Shown one piece after another: positions 26,142 to 34,085 of a stretch of 64,000 nt of DNA. This DNA comes from Microbacterium terrisoli (GTDB lineage Bacteria; Actinomycetota; Actinomycetes; Actinomycetales; Microbacteriaceae), in contig NZ_CP133019.1 in the NCBI RefSeq assembly GCF_030866805.1, positions 2,232,001 through 2,296,000 of the forward strand. The letters run 5' to 3'. The position numbers and the translations under genes are program-made. Numbering within the stretch: position 1 is the first letter of the stretch; each line of letters starts with the position of its first letter. The notes under the pieces were generated by a model, which saw only the letters and a program-made list of their open reading frames with translations, did no database searches and had not been told where the DNA came from.

Positions 26142-26672
26142 ATGGCAGGCCTCACGATCTGGACGATCGGCCACTCCACGCGCACCGTCGAGGAGTTCGC
26201 CGAACTGCTCGTCGAGAACGGCGTGCGCGGCGTCGTCGACGTGCGCACGGTGCCCCGCTCACGGCACACTCCGCAGTTCAACGAAAACGTGTTCGGCGCC
26301 GCGTTGAGCGAGTACGGCCTCGCCTACGTTCATCTGGCGTCGCTGGGCGGATTGCGCCACACGACGAAGCAGTCGATCAACACGGGCTGGCGCAACGCGA
26401 GCTTCCGCGGCTACGCCGACTACATGCAGACCCCGGAATTCGCCGCCGGCATCGACGAGCTGCGAGCCATCGCACGTGAGCGGCCCACGACGGTGATGTG
26501 CGCCGAAGCGGTGCCGTGGCGCTGCCACCGGTCTTTGATCGGCGATGCGCTCATCGTGCGCGGCGACCGGGTGCTCGACATCATCGGCAGCGGCACGCCG
26601 CGCGAAGAGACCCTCACGACGTTCGCACAGGCCGACGGCCTGACGATCACGTACCCGGCCATCGACGGCTGA
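26142..26672 (+). CDS. DUF488 protein
   Basis: This 176-residue DUF488 protein has the family hallmarks TIGHSTRTVEEF, VVDVRTVPRSRHTPQF and MCAEAVPWRCHRSLIGDAL, where the Cys-x-Glu and CHR residues form a probable active site. Function is unknown. The gene is divergent from the cysteine-rich regulator with a short gap and convergent with the MFS gene downstream. Confidence 0.88.
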   Translation: MAGLTIWTIGHSTRTVEEFAELLVENGVRGVVDVRTVPRSRHTPQFNENVFGAALSEYGLAYVHLASLGGLRHTTKQSINTGWRNASFRGYADYMQTPEFAAGIDELRAIARERPTTVMCAEAVPWRCHRSLIGDALIVRGDRVLDIIGSGTPREETLTTFAQADGLTITYPAIDG

Positions 26673-26686
26673 GAGGCATCCCGCCC

Positions 26687-28144
26687 TCACAGCCAGGCGT
26701 TGCCGTGGCGCTGGCGCAGGTCGCGGTAGGCGACCACCAGCGCGATCGCCACCACGATGATGATCACCGCGAACCCGGCGTTGAAGGCGACCGACCAGTT
26801 CGAGACGGCGAGCACCCCGAACGACAGTGCGGTGATCACCGCGATGCCCACCGACGTGCCGATGCGCTGCCCGGTCTGCATCACGCCGCCCGAGCTGCCC
26901 GCATACGGCAGCGGCACTTCGGCGAGGGTGAGAGCCTGGTTGGGGCTGATCACCGCGCCCTGCGCGATGCCGACGAACGACAGGCTCAGCAGCAGCCACC
27001 ATTCGCTGGCCGCGCCGATCGAGTGCAGCCACACCACGAGGATGCTCAGCACCAGACCGACCAGGGCGCAGTAGAGCCCGCCGATGACGACCTTGCGCCC
27101 CAGCTTGGCCACGCTGCGGCCAGCCCACAGTGCGGCGATGGCCGAGAGGATGGAACTGGGCAGACCGACCAGCCCAGACTCCAGTGCGGTGTGGTGCAGG
27201 CCGTCCTGCATGTACAGCGCGACGAGGATCCACACGCTCGTGACCCCGAGGAAGTACAGCGACACCAGCAGTGTGCCGTTCGCGAAACTCGTGACCCGAA
27301 AGATCTGCATGTCGACCATCGGCTCACGTCCGCTGTCTTTGTAGCGGTTCTCCCACCAGATCCACACCAGCAGGATGCCGACGCCCGCCGGCAGTGCGAA
27401 CCACACGAACGGCGATGCCCCGGACTCGAGGAAGGGAACCATGACCGCCAGCACGGCCAGGCCCAGCAGCACCGAGCCGATCGGGTCGAGATCGCGGCTG
27501 GGCGGAATCTGGCCCGGTTCGGGTTCGCGGTGGCTGTTCAGCAGCGGCCGGGGAATCCACAGCGCTGCCAGCACGATCGCGAGGATGCCGATGGGCAGAT
27601 TGACGAAGAACGTCCACCGCCAGCCGGTCTGCGTGCCCCCGGCCTCGATCAGGACACCACCCAGGAGCGGCCCGATCGAGACCGAGACGCCCACGACGCT
27701 GCCGAAGATCCCGAACGCGCGTCCGCGCTCGGCCCCGCGGAAGTACTGCTGGATCATGCCGACCGCCTGAGGGCCGGCAAGCCCCGAGCCCACACCCATG
27801 ACCGCGCGCGCGAGGTTCAGCTGCAGCGGGTCGGGCGCAAGGCCCGCCCACACCGAGCTCAGCGTGAACACAGCGACTCCGGCGATGAACAGCGGCGCCC
27901 GTCCGTAGATGTCACCGGCGCGTCCTGCCGCCACGAGCCCGATGCCGAAGGTGAGCGCATAGCCCGAGAGCACCCACTGCAGTTCGGACTGGGTGGCGTG
28001 CAGCCCGAGTTCGATGGTCGGCAGTGCGACGTTGATGCTGCTCACGCTCATCAGCGACATGAACAGCACGACGACCAGCACCCACAGAACCTGCCAGCGG
28101 CGCGGGTCGGGAATGTAGTCCTCCCACCGCTGGTCGCCTGTCAT
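26687..28144 (-). CDS. DHA2-type MFS drug exporter (EmrB/QacA family)
   Basis: This 485-residue exporter has 14 predicted helices. The DHA2 signatures include SSINVALPTIELGLHAT in helix 1, LQWVLSGYALTFG and AGRAGDIYGRAPLF in the motif-A loop, plus GPLLGGVLIEAGGTQTGWRW in helix 5. It would use the proton gradient to export hydrophobic cations or antibiotics. It is divergent from the ArsR gene at 28249; whether that regulator controls it is not clear. Confidence 0.9.
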   Translation of the reverse strand: MTGDQRWEDYIPDPRRWQVLWVLVVVLFMSLMSVSSINVALPTIELGLHATQSELQWVLSGYALTFGIGLVAAGRAGDIYGRAPLFIAGVAVFTLSSVWAGLAPDPLQLNLARAVMGVGSGLAGPQAVGMIQQYFRGAERGRAFGIFGSVVGVSVSIGPLLGGVLIEAGGTQTGWRWTFFVNLPIGILAIVLAALWIPRPLLNSHREPEPGQIPPSRDLDPIGSVLLGLAVLAVMVPFLESGASPFVWFALPAGVGILLVWIWWENRYKDSGREPMVDMQIFRVTSFANGTLLVSLYFLGVTSVWILVALYMQDGLHHTALESGLVGLPSSILSAIAALWAGRSVAKLGRKVVIGGLYCALVGLVLSILVVWLHSIGAASEWWLLLSLSFVGIAQGAVISPNQALTLAEVPLPYAGSSGGVMQTGQRIGTSVGIAVITALSFGVLAVSNWSVAFNAGFAVIIIVVAIALVVAYRDLRQRHGNAWL

Positions 28145-28212
28145 CGCTCTACCGTAGCGTCGCGCGGGCCGGGTCCCGCGCCGCGTCGCGCGCCCACGTT
28201 CGCCGGCACCTC

Positions 28213-28242
28213 TTTACATGTGACCATTTGGTCACCTATACT
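28213..28242 (+). promoter_or_regulatory. Leaderless arsR promoter with operator in the spacer
   Basis: A -35 TTTACA (28213-28218) and a -10 TATACT (28237-28242) are separated by 18 bp. A perfect 16-bp inverted repeat, GTGACCATTTGGTCAC (28220-28235), fills the spacer. +1 would fall on the GTG at 28249, giving a leaderless mRNA. A repressor bound here would block polymerase directly. Confidence 0.7.
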
Positions 28243-28248
28243 GACGCC

Positions 28249-28566
28249 GTGGACGACGATCTGGTCTTCAAAGCGCTGGCCGACCCCACCCGCCGGCGAC
28301 TGCTCGACGCCCTCTTCGACCGCGACGGCCAGTCATTGACCGAACTCGAGGCGGTGGCGCCCGACATGACCCGATTCGGCGTCATGAAGCACGTGAAGCT
28401 GCTGGTCGAGGCCGGGCTCGTCGTCACCCGCAAAGACGGTCGCCTCACGCGGCATCACCTCAATCCGGTGCCGATCCGGATCGTGCACGACCGGTGGATC
28501 CACCGGTACGTCCAAAGCCAGGCCGCTGCCCTCAGCGACCTGAAACGGAAATTGGAGTCATCATGA
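28249..28566 (+). CDS. ArsR-family regulator
   Basis: This 105-residue winged-helix repressor has DDDLVFKALADPTRRRLLDALF and the recognition region DMTRFGVMKHVKLLVEAGLV. No metal-binding cysteines are seen, so it is the ArsR subgroup usually paired with SRPBCC (AHSA1) proteins. The GTG at 28249 coincides with the predicted transcription start. Its stop overlaps the SRPBCC start by 4 bp. Autoregulation through the spacer palindrome is likely. Confidence 0.9.
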   Translation: MDDDLVFKALADPTRRRLLDALFDRDGQSLTELEAVAPDMTRFGVMKHVKLLVEAGLVVTRKDGRLTRHHLNPVPIRIVHDRWIHRYVQSQAAALSDLKRKLESS

Positions 28567-28994
28567 CCGACGAACTCGTCTTCGAGACGTACATCAAGGC
28601 TTCGGCCGAGCAGGTATGGGAGGCCATCACGACGTCGGAGTTCCGACGCCAGTACTTCTTCGGCAGCACGGTCGACGCCGACTGGCGCCCCGGCGGCCGC
28701 CTCGTGTCGCATTCTCCCGACGGCGAGCTGTGGGCCGACAACGAGATCTACGAGTGCGACCCGCCGCGTCTCCTGTCGCATGGATGGCGCAGCCTGTACG
28801 ACCCCGAACTCGCCGCCGAACCCGAGAGCCGCATCACCTGGACGATCGAGCCGCAGGACGGCGACTACGTCAAACTCACCGTCGTCCACGATCGGCTGGC
28901 CGCCGCACCGAAGACGGCCGAGCACATCCGCGGTTGGTCGTTCATCCTCAGCGGCTTGAAGTCGGTGCTCGAAACCGGCAGCGGCCTCACGTGA
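28563..28994 (+). CDS. SRPBCC/AHSA1-domain protein
   Basis: This 143-residue START-like protein has the AHSA1 pattern: VFETYIKASAEQVWEAITTSE at the N-terminus, WRPGGRLVSHSPDGE, and the C-terminal amphipathic helix RGWSFILSGLKSVLETG. It probably binds a small hydrophobic ligand. The 4-bp ATGA overlap with the ArsR gene marks a standard two-gene unit whose physiological ligand is unknown. Confidence 0.88.
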   Translation: MTDELVFETYIKASAEQVWEAITTSEFRRQYFFGSTVDADWRPGGRLVSHSPDGELWADNEIYECDPPRLLSHGWRSLYDPELAAEPESRITWTIEPQDGDYVKLTVVHDRLAAAPKTAEHIRGWSFILSGLKSVLETGSGLT

Positions 28995-29039
28995 CGGGTT
29001 GCGCGTGACGGGCATGCGCCGCTGACGTACCCTCGAGGA

Positions 29040-29702
29040 ATGACGACGGTCGATGACGTGCTCGCTCAGCTCGCCAACCTCGAAGATCCCCGCATGCGCG
29101 CGGTCAACGAGCGACACGGCGACGACCACGGCGTCAATCTCACGAAGCTGCGCGGGGTGGCCAAGGCGATCAAGACCGACCAGGCTCTTGCCGCCGAGCT
29201 GTGGGCCACCGGGCAGACCCCGGCACGGCTGGTCGCCCTGCTGATCTGCTCCCCGCGCGCGTTCGACGATGCCCAGCTCGACGCGATGATGCGCGACACC
29301 CGCGTGCCGAAGGTCACCGACTGGTTCGTGAACTATGTGGTCAAGAAGTCTCCGCTGGCAGAGCAGATGCGCGAGCGTTGGTTCGACGACCCCGATCCGG
29401 TGGTGGATGCCGCCGCCTGGTCCCTCACCAGCCAGCGCGTGATCACCCACCCCGACAGCCTGGATCTGGACGCACTGCTCGATCAGATCGAGCGCGAGAT
29501 GAAGGATGCCGCGCCCGCCCTGCAGTGGGCGATGAACGACACCCTCGCCCAGATCGGGATCTACCACCCGCCGCACCGCGCGCGGGCGCTGCAGATCGGC
29601 GAGCGGCTGCAGGTGCTGGCCGACTATCCGACCCCGCCGGGCTGCACGTCGCCGTTCGCACCCCTGTGGATCGCCGAGATCGTGCGCCGCCGCGAGGGCT
29701 GA
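29040..29702 (+). CDS. AlkD-like DNA alkylation repair protein
   Basis: This 220-residue all-helical protein fits the HEAT-repeat DNA alkylation repair family: NLTKLRGVAKAIKTD, DARDTRVPKVTDWFVNYV-like segments (here RDTRVPKVTDWF) and WSLTSQRV. AlkD-type glycosylases remove bulky or cationic N3/N7-alkylpurines without base flipping. It stands alone with no obvious operon partner. The DNA-facing tryptophan and aspartate positions cannot be verified without alignment. Confidence 0.78.
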   Translation: MTTVDDVLAQLANLEDPRMRAVNERHGDDHGVNLTKLRGVAKAIKTDQALAAELWATGQTPARLVALLICSPRAFDDAQLDAMMRDTRVPKVTDWFVNYVVKKSPLAEQMRERWFDDPDPVVDAAAWSLTSQRVITHPDSLDLDALLDQIEREMKDAAPALQWAMNDTLAQIGIYHPPHRARALQIGERLQVLADYPTPPGCTSPFAPLWIAEIVRRREG

Positions 29703-29776
29703 GGCATCCCGCCCGCGGCCGGCCCGCCGGACCCGCCCGCTGGACCCGCCCCCGCGCACCCCCCCGCCCCCGGCGA

Positions 29777-29835
29777 TTCAGCAGTCACAAGCGACGGTCC
29801 CGATCACGCCGCACCCGCACATAGCGACTGCTGAA
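29777..29835. repeat. 59-bp inverted-repeat element, copy 1
   Basis: The arms TTCAGCAGTC and GACTGCTGAA are perfect inverted repeats at the ends of a 59-bp unit. The inner ends are conserved with copy 2 (ACAA-CGAC on one side, CCGCACATAGC on the other). It lies in the 271-bp gap between two convergent genes. Confidence 0.75.
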
Positions 29836-29849
29836 CAGCCACCCCAGAA

Positions 29850-29907
29850 TTCAGCAGTCACAAACGACCGCCGCGCCCCCGGCGAATCCGCACATAGCGA
29901 CTGCTGA
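29850..29907. repeat. 59-bp inverted-repeat element, copy 2
   Basis: This second copy is in direct orientation, 14 bp after copy 1. It has the same arm TTCAGCAGTC and the same right end CGCACATAGCGACTGCTGA, but a different GC-rich centre. Conserved ends with variable middles suggest selection on the hairpin, or a small mobile or REP-like unit. Confidence 0.75.
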
Positions 29908-29973
29908 CCGACGGCAGGGTCGGCGCCCGTCTGCCGGGGGTATCAGCGGCCACATCGACAAGGGGCGCGCCGA

Positions 29974-30726
29974 TCAGCGGGGCAGATCGATGAGGGCGCC
30001 GACCAGCGCGTCTTCGACCTCGACGCGAGAGACGCCGGATGCCTCGTCCCGCAGCGTGCCGAAGGTCGCGGCATCCCACTCCAGCCCCAGTGCCGCGTTC
30101 ACCTCGCGCAGCACGTCCACCAGGCGATCGATCGCTCCCAGCGGCACCATGCCGCTGAGCAGACGCGCCCCGCGCACCGCGCGCTGCGACGTGCCGACGA
30201 GTTTGACCGCGCCGCGGGCGTTGATGCTGAATTCGCCGGGGCAGTACTCCCCTGGCACGTCCCCGACCCGCGCATCAGCGCCCAGCCGTCCGAGAGCGGT
30301 CACCAGCGCGTCGCCGACGCGCGCGAACAGCGCCTGCGGGCCCACCACGGGCACCGGTGCACCCGCCGACGCGGCGGGTGCCGAGGCACCGGCCGGCACC
30401 ACCGGCCCCGCAGCACCCTCGCGTTCGATCAGGTCGAACACGATGCACGATTCGTCGTAGGCGACCGCACGTCCGCCGGTCGGGCGTACCACGGGGGCGA
30501 ATCCGCGCTCGACGCACGCCGCCGATGCCTGTGCGAAGCCCGGCATGCGGCTCTCGCGCCTGCTCATGGCCACGGTCGGCGGCGGGGCATACACCCGCAC
30601 CACCCTGTCATCGGCGATCGTGCCGCCCGCCACCGCGCGCAGCAGTTCGACGGACCGCTCCAGTGCGGCTGCGGCATCCATCAACGGCTCGTCGCGGATG
30701 ATCAGCGTCGAGAGCGGCACGGCCAC
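29974..30726 (-). CDS. Lipoate-protein ligase A-family protein
   Basis: This 250-residue protein belongs to the biotin/lipoyl ligase family. It has PPPTVAMSRRESRMPGF, FAPVVRPTGGRAVAYDESCIVFDLI (read as two blocks) and the lysine motif ARGAVKLVGTSQRAVRGARLLSG. It probably attaches or transfers lipoyl or octanoyl groups. An Ala/Pro/Gly-rich insertion (about residues 105-125) is unusual. The GTG at 30726 starts 2 bases after the stop of a small upstream gene, so initiation may depend on that gene. Confidence 0.82.
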   Translation of the reverse strand: MAVPLSTLIIRDEPLMDAAAALERSVELLRAVAGGTIADDRVVRVYAPPPTVAMSRRESRMPGFAQASAACVERGFAPVVRPTGGRAVAYDESCIVFDLIEREGAAGPVVPAGASAPAASAGAPVPVVGPQALFARVGDALVTALGRLGADARVGDVPGEYCPGEFSINARGAVKLVGTSQRAVRGARLLSGMVPLGAIDRLVDVLREVNAALGLEWDAATFGTLRDEASGVSRVEVEDALVGALIDLPR

Positions 30727-30728
30727 GC

Positions 30729-30887
30729 TCAGCGGCCGCGTGCCGGGTCGATGCCGTCGGACGTGCCGAACATCGCCCGCAGCCATTCGGGCAAGCTCGG
30801 GGCCGGGCCGGAGCGCTCGGGGCCGGTGATCGTGCCGAACATCTCGATGCCGCCACGCGTCCAGCTCACCTCGGTCGAACTCGTCAT
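30729..30887 (-). CDS. Small hypothetical protein, 52 aa
   Basis: The product begins MTSSTEVSWTRGGIEMFGTI and ends PEWLRAMFGTSDGIDPARGR. It is not recognised. Support comes from its position: its stop is 2 bases before the lipoate-ligase GTG, and codon third positions are GC-rich as in neighbours. The ribosome site is unclear because AGGGA is very close to the ATG. A GTG six codons in is an alternative start. Confidence 0.45.
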   Translation of the reverse strand: MTSSTEVSWTRGGIEMFGTITGPERSGPAPSLPEWLRAMFGTSDGIDPARGR

Positions 30888-30961
30888 TCCCTCATGATTT
30901 CACGGGCGCGAGTGGGCAGCCGCGCGACCCACGCGCCCGGATGCCGCGTCTGCCCTGCGGC

Positions 30962-31984
30962 TCAGCCCAGCATGTCCTTGACCATCGGGACGACCTTCTC
31001 GCCGTACAGCGTGATCGAGCGCAGCTGGTCGCCGTGCGGCACCGGTTGGTCGAACTTGAAGTCGAAGCGGTCGACCTTCAGCGTCTGCAGGGTGCGCACG
31101 ACCTTGCGCGCCACCGTCTCGGGTCCCCCGACGTACAGCGCGCCGGTCTCGATCTCGCGCTCGAAGTCACCGGGCGACGGCGGCGGCCAGCCGCGCTCCT
31201 GGCCCATCCGGGTGCGCATCGCGAGCCACCCGTCGTGAACGATCTCGCGCGCCTGCTCGTCGCTTTCGGCGACCAGTCCCGGCGAGTGCACGGCGACCGG
31301 GCGGTGCGCGATGCCGAATTCGTCTTGCGCGCGTTCGAACAGATCAATGTAACGGGCGAACCGTTGGGCGGGGCCGCCGATGATCGCCAGGAACAGTCCG
31401 AATCCATACTTCGCGGTGCGCACCACCGACTCGGGGCTGCCGCCCACCCCGACCCACGCCTTCAGCCCGCCCGCCGTGGTCGGATACACGCGCTGATCCT
31501 TCAGTGCGGCACGGGTCGTGCCCTGCCAGGTGACCGGCTGCTCGGTCAGCAGCTCGGCCAGCAGCTGCAGCTTCTCTTCGAACAGCACCTCGTAGTCGTT
31601 CACGTCGTAGCCGAACAGCGGGAACGACTCGATGAACGATCCTCGTCCGGCGACGATCTCGGCACGCCCGTTCGAGACGGCGTCGAGGGTCGAGAAGCGC
31701 TCGAACACGCGTACCGGGTCATCGGAGCTGAGCACCGTCACCGTCGAGCCCAGCCGAAGCCGCTCGGTGCGCGACGCGATCGCAGCGAGCACCATCTCGG
31801 GGCTCGAGACCGCGAAGTCGGGGCGGTGATGCTCGCCCACTCCGAAGAAGTCGAGGCCGGTCTCGTCGGCGACCACGGCGTCGTCGATCAGGTCGCGGAT
31901 CACCTGCGGGTGAGCCACCGGCTCTCCGTTCGCGTCACGGGTGACTCCGCCGAACGTGTCCAGGCCGAACTCGATGTCAGTCAT
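30962..31984 (-). CDS. LLM-class flavin-dependent oxidoreductase
   Basis: This 340-residue luciferase-like monooxygenase has the TIM-barrel blocks GLDFFGVGEHHRPDFAVSSP, RLRLGSTVTVLSSDDPVRVFE, GRAEIVAGRGSFIESFPLFG and LKAWVGVGGSPESV. It probably uses FMN or F420 to oxidise an unknown substrate. The ATG at 31984 (MTDIEFGLDTFGG) begins the family homology; the frame extends upstream without it. It is divergent from the GNAT gene. Confidence 0.88.
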   Translation of the reverse strand: MTDIEFGLDTFGGVTRDANGEPVAHPQVIRDLIDDAVVADETGLDFFGVGEHHRPDFAVSSPEMVLAAIASRTERLRLGSTVTVLSSDDPVRVFERFSTLDAVSNGRAEIVAGRGSFIESFPLFGYDVNDYEVLFEEKLQLLAELLTEQPVTWQGTTRAALKDQRVYPTTAGGLKAWVGVGGSPESVVRTAKYGFGLFLAIIGGPAQRFARYIDLFERAQDEFGIAHRPVAVHSPGLVAESDEQAREIVHDGWLAMRTRMGQERGWPPPSPGDFEREIETGALYVGGPETVARKVVRTLQTLKVDRFDFKFDQPVPHGDQLRSITLYGEKVVPMVKDMLG

Positions 31985-32042
31985 GACCGAAACAACCCCC
32001 GATCGCGTCCGCGGATTCCCGCCGCGGGCGTAGTGTCGATGG

Positions 32043-32609
32043 GTGAAAACTGCTGACGCGGTCATCCGCCCCGCCCGCCGCGATGACGCAGCCGCGATCG
32101 CCGCGATCCACAACGACGCCGTGCGCAGCACGACGGCGATCTGGACCGACGTCACGGTGGATGCCCACGACCGCGCGCAATGGATGCAAGAGCACGAGGC
32201 CCGCGGCGAGGCCGTCCTGGTCGCCGTCGACGCTGACGATGCCGTGCTCGGCTACGCGACGTTCGGTCCGTGGCGCGCCAAAGACGGTTACCGGCACACG
32301 GTGGAGCATTCCGTCTACGTCCGCAGCGACAGCCGGGGCGGTGGACTCGGGCGGGCGCTCCTGGTCGCCATCGTCGACGAGGCACGCCGCAGCGGCAAGC
32401 ACGTCATGGTCGCGGCGATCTCCAGCGACAACACGAGTTCGATCCGGCTTCATGAGCAGCTCGGCTTCACGACGGTGGGATGCCTCCGCCAGGTCGGGAC
32501 GAAGTTCGGCCGGTGGCTCGACCTGACCTACCTGCAGCTCATCCTCGATCCTCGCGCGCGGCCCGAAGCCGCATCGGCCACGCCTGAGGCCTCATCGCTC
32601 GCGTCGTGA
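32043..32609 (+). CDS. GNAT acetyltransferase (phosphinothricin acetyltransferase-like)
   Basis: This 188-residue N-acetyltransferase has acetyl-CoA binding motif A at VRSDSRGGGLGRALL and the C-terminal pattern NTSSIRLHEQLGFTTVGCLRQVGTKFGRWLDLTYLQ (blocks of the PAT/YwnH/MddA type). Relatives acetylate methionine sulfone, sulfoximine or phosphinothricin. The C-terminus has an extra Ala/Ser-rich tail of about 20 residues. The GTG start is close to the divergent LLM gene. Confidence 0.85.
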   Translation: MKTADAVIRPARRDDAAAIAAIHNDAVRSTTAIWTDVTVDAHDRAQWMQEHEARGEAVLVAVDADDAVLGYATFGPWRAKDGYRHTVEHSVYVRSDSRGGGLGRALLVAIVDEARRSGKHVMVAAISSDNTSSIRLHEQLGFTTVGCLRQVGTKFGRWLDLTYLQLILDPRARPEAASATPEASSLAS

Positions 32610-32627
32610 GCGCACTGAGCACCGCGC

Positions 32628-33194
32628 TCAGAAGCCGATGTCGGCTGTCGCGCACACCTCGGCGAACCCGCCGCCGGCGAGATTGATCCCTGTGATCCGC
32701 ATCAGCGTCGCCGCATCCGCCGACGCGCCTGCGCCGGTCAGCTCGAAGGTCGTGGTCGCATCCAGCGGCACGATGACGCGGTAGCCCAGGTTCCCGCCCA
32801 TGCGCGCGGTCGTCTCCACACACATATTGGTCTGGATGCCGCACACCACGACGGTGTCGATCCCCCGCTCGTGCAGCCAGGAATTCAGATCCGGCGCCCC
32901 CAGGAACGCCGAGTTCACCGACTTGGTCACGAGCACCGCCGGCTCGACGGCGGCGATCTCGTCGAACAGCGCGTTGCCCCCGGCATCCGGCGCCAAGGGC
33001 GACCCGGCCTCGTGACTGTCGTGCCGCACGACCACGACGGGAGCGGCGGCCGCCTCGAACACGTCGACGAGGTCGCGCACGCGCGAACGGCACCCGGCGA
33101 GATCGACCGGCGTGCCCCACACCGGATCGGTGAAGCCCTGCTGCATGTCGACGACGACGAGAGCGGAGCTGCGCGGCAGGGCGGTGAGGGTCAT
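32628..33194 (-). CDS. Isochorismatase-family cysteine hydrolase
   Basis: This 188-residue hydrolase has the Asp-Lys-Cys triad: D16 in ALVVVDMQQGF, K91 in VTKSVNSAF and C125 in CGIQTNMCVETTARMG. It is closest to general nicotinamidase/YcaC-like hydrolases; the substrate is unknown. It is divergent from the FadR-type regulator and may share its control region, but nothing else ties it to the polysaccharide genes. Confidence 0.85.
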   Translation of the reverse strand: MTLTALPRSSALVVVDMQQGFTDPVWGTPVDLAGCRSRVRDLVDVFEAAAAPVVVVRHDSHEAGSPLAPDAGGNALFDEIAAVEPAVLVTKSVNSAFLGAPDLNSWLHERGIDTVVVCGIQTNMCVETTARMGGNLGYRVIVPLDATTTFELTGAGASADAATLMRITGINLAGGGFAEVCATADIGF

Positions 33195-33287
33195 ATGTCC
33201 ATGATGACAGCGGATGACGGGGGCACGGCGCCCAGCGGCGAGTCTGCACCGGTCCCTCCCTTTCGTTCGACGCCCGTGCTAGTAAGG

Positions 33288-33299
33288 TCACATGTATGG
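33288..33299. promoter_or_regulatory. Candidate FadR-type operator, site 4 (autoregulation)
   Basis: TCACATGTATGG overlaps the start codon of the regulator gene. It differs at 2 of 12 positions from TCACACGTATGA at 43560, one of three similar sites upstream of the polysaccharide genes. Confidence 0.4.
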
Positions 33300-34081
33300 C
33301 CCATGAGTCGACGCTGGTGTCGCGGTTGATTCCACAGAGGCTCCCTGCCGGTCGGCTGGGAGTGGCAGTCGTGGCGGAGCTGGTCGATCTGATCGTCACC
33401 GGTCAGCTCAATGAAGGCGATCTGCTGCCGCCCGAAGGTCCGCTCAGCGAGCACTTCGGCGTCAGCCGCACGGTGCTGCGCGAGTCCGTGAAGCGGCTCG
33501 AAGAGAAGGGGCTGGTCACCGTCTCGCAGGGCCGCGGAACGCAGGTCCGCGCCCGCGGGTACTGGAACATGCTCGACCCCGTCGTGCTGTCGGCCCTGAT
33601 CGACAACGACGAGACCCTCGGGGTGCTCGACGAGCTGACGGTCGTGCGGGCAAGTCTCGAGTCGGCGATGGCAGGAGCCCTCGCCGGATCGCACACCGCC
33701 GACGATATGCACCGTCTGGAGAACGCACTCACCGCCATGCAGGAGAGCGCCTTCGAGACGGATTCATTCCGCCAGGCCGACGTGGTCTTCCACTATGCGG
33801 TGATGGAGATGTCGGGCAACGGGCTGGCCGAGAACATCGCGAAGCATCTGTACAAGCGCGCCGTGGAGTCCAGCCGCTACCAGGGCATCAATCCGCCGGA
33901 TGCCGTGCCCCTGACCCTGGACGAGCACGCGGCGATCGTCGAGGCGATCAGGAGCGGCGACGTCCCCGCCGCGCAGAAGGCGATGCACGAGCACATTCAT
34001 GTGTCGTGGGAACGTCGCCGGCTCTCCGATCACGCACCCGCAGCGCACGCGAAGAAGTCGAACTCCCCGTCGGGCAAGTAG
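33296..34081 (+). CDS. FadR-type GntR regulator, FCD domain
   Basis: This 261-residue regulator has a winged helix at about residues 23-85 (LPPEGPLSEHFGVSRTVLRESVKRLEEKGLV) and an FCD ligand domain with metal-type residues in FHYAVMEMSGN and DEHAAIVEAIRSGD. Sugar-acid regulators such as DgoR and UxuR-like proteins have this layout. It is convergent with the enolase-superfamily gene and the ABC operon. The shared TCACACGTATGA-like motif makes it the likely controller of the 34086-43490 genes. Confidence 0.9.
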   Translation: MAHESTLVSRLIPQRLPAGRLGVAVVAELVDLIVTGQLNEGDLLPPEGPLSEHFGVSRTVLRESVKRLEEKGLVTVSQGRGTQVRARGYWNMLDPVVLSALIDNDETLGVLDELTVVRASLESAMAGALAGSHTADDMHRLENALTAMQESAFETDSFRQADVVFHYAVMEMSGNGLAENIAKHLYKRAVESSRYQGINPPDAVPLTLDEHAAIVEAIRSGDVPAAQKAMHEHIHVSWERRRLSDHAPAAHAKKSNSPSGK

Positions 34082-34085
34082 AGCC

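Noticed and set aside
26498..28339. Plus-strand open frame of 613 codons opposite the DHA2 exporter
   Set aside because: It spans the DUF488 end, the exporter in antisense and the arsR start, and has no family signature.
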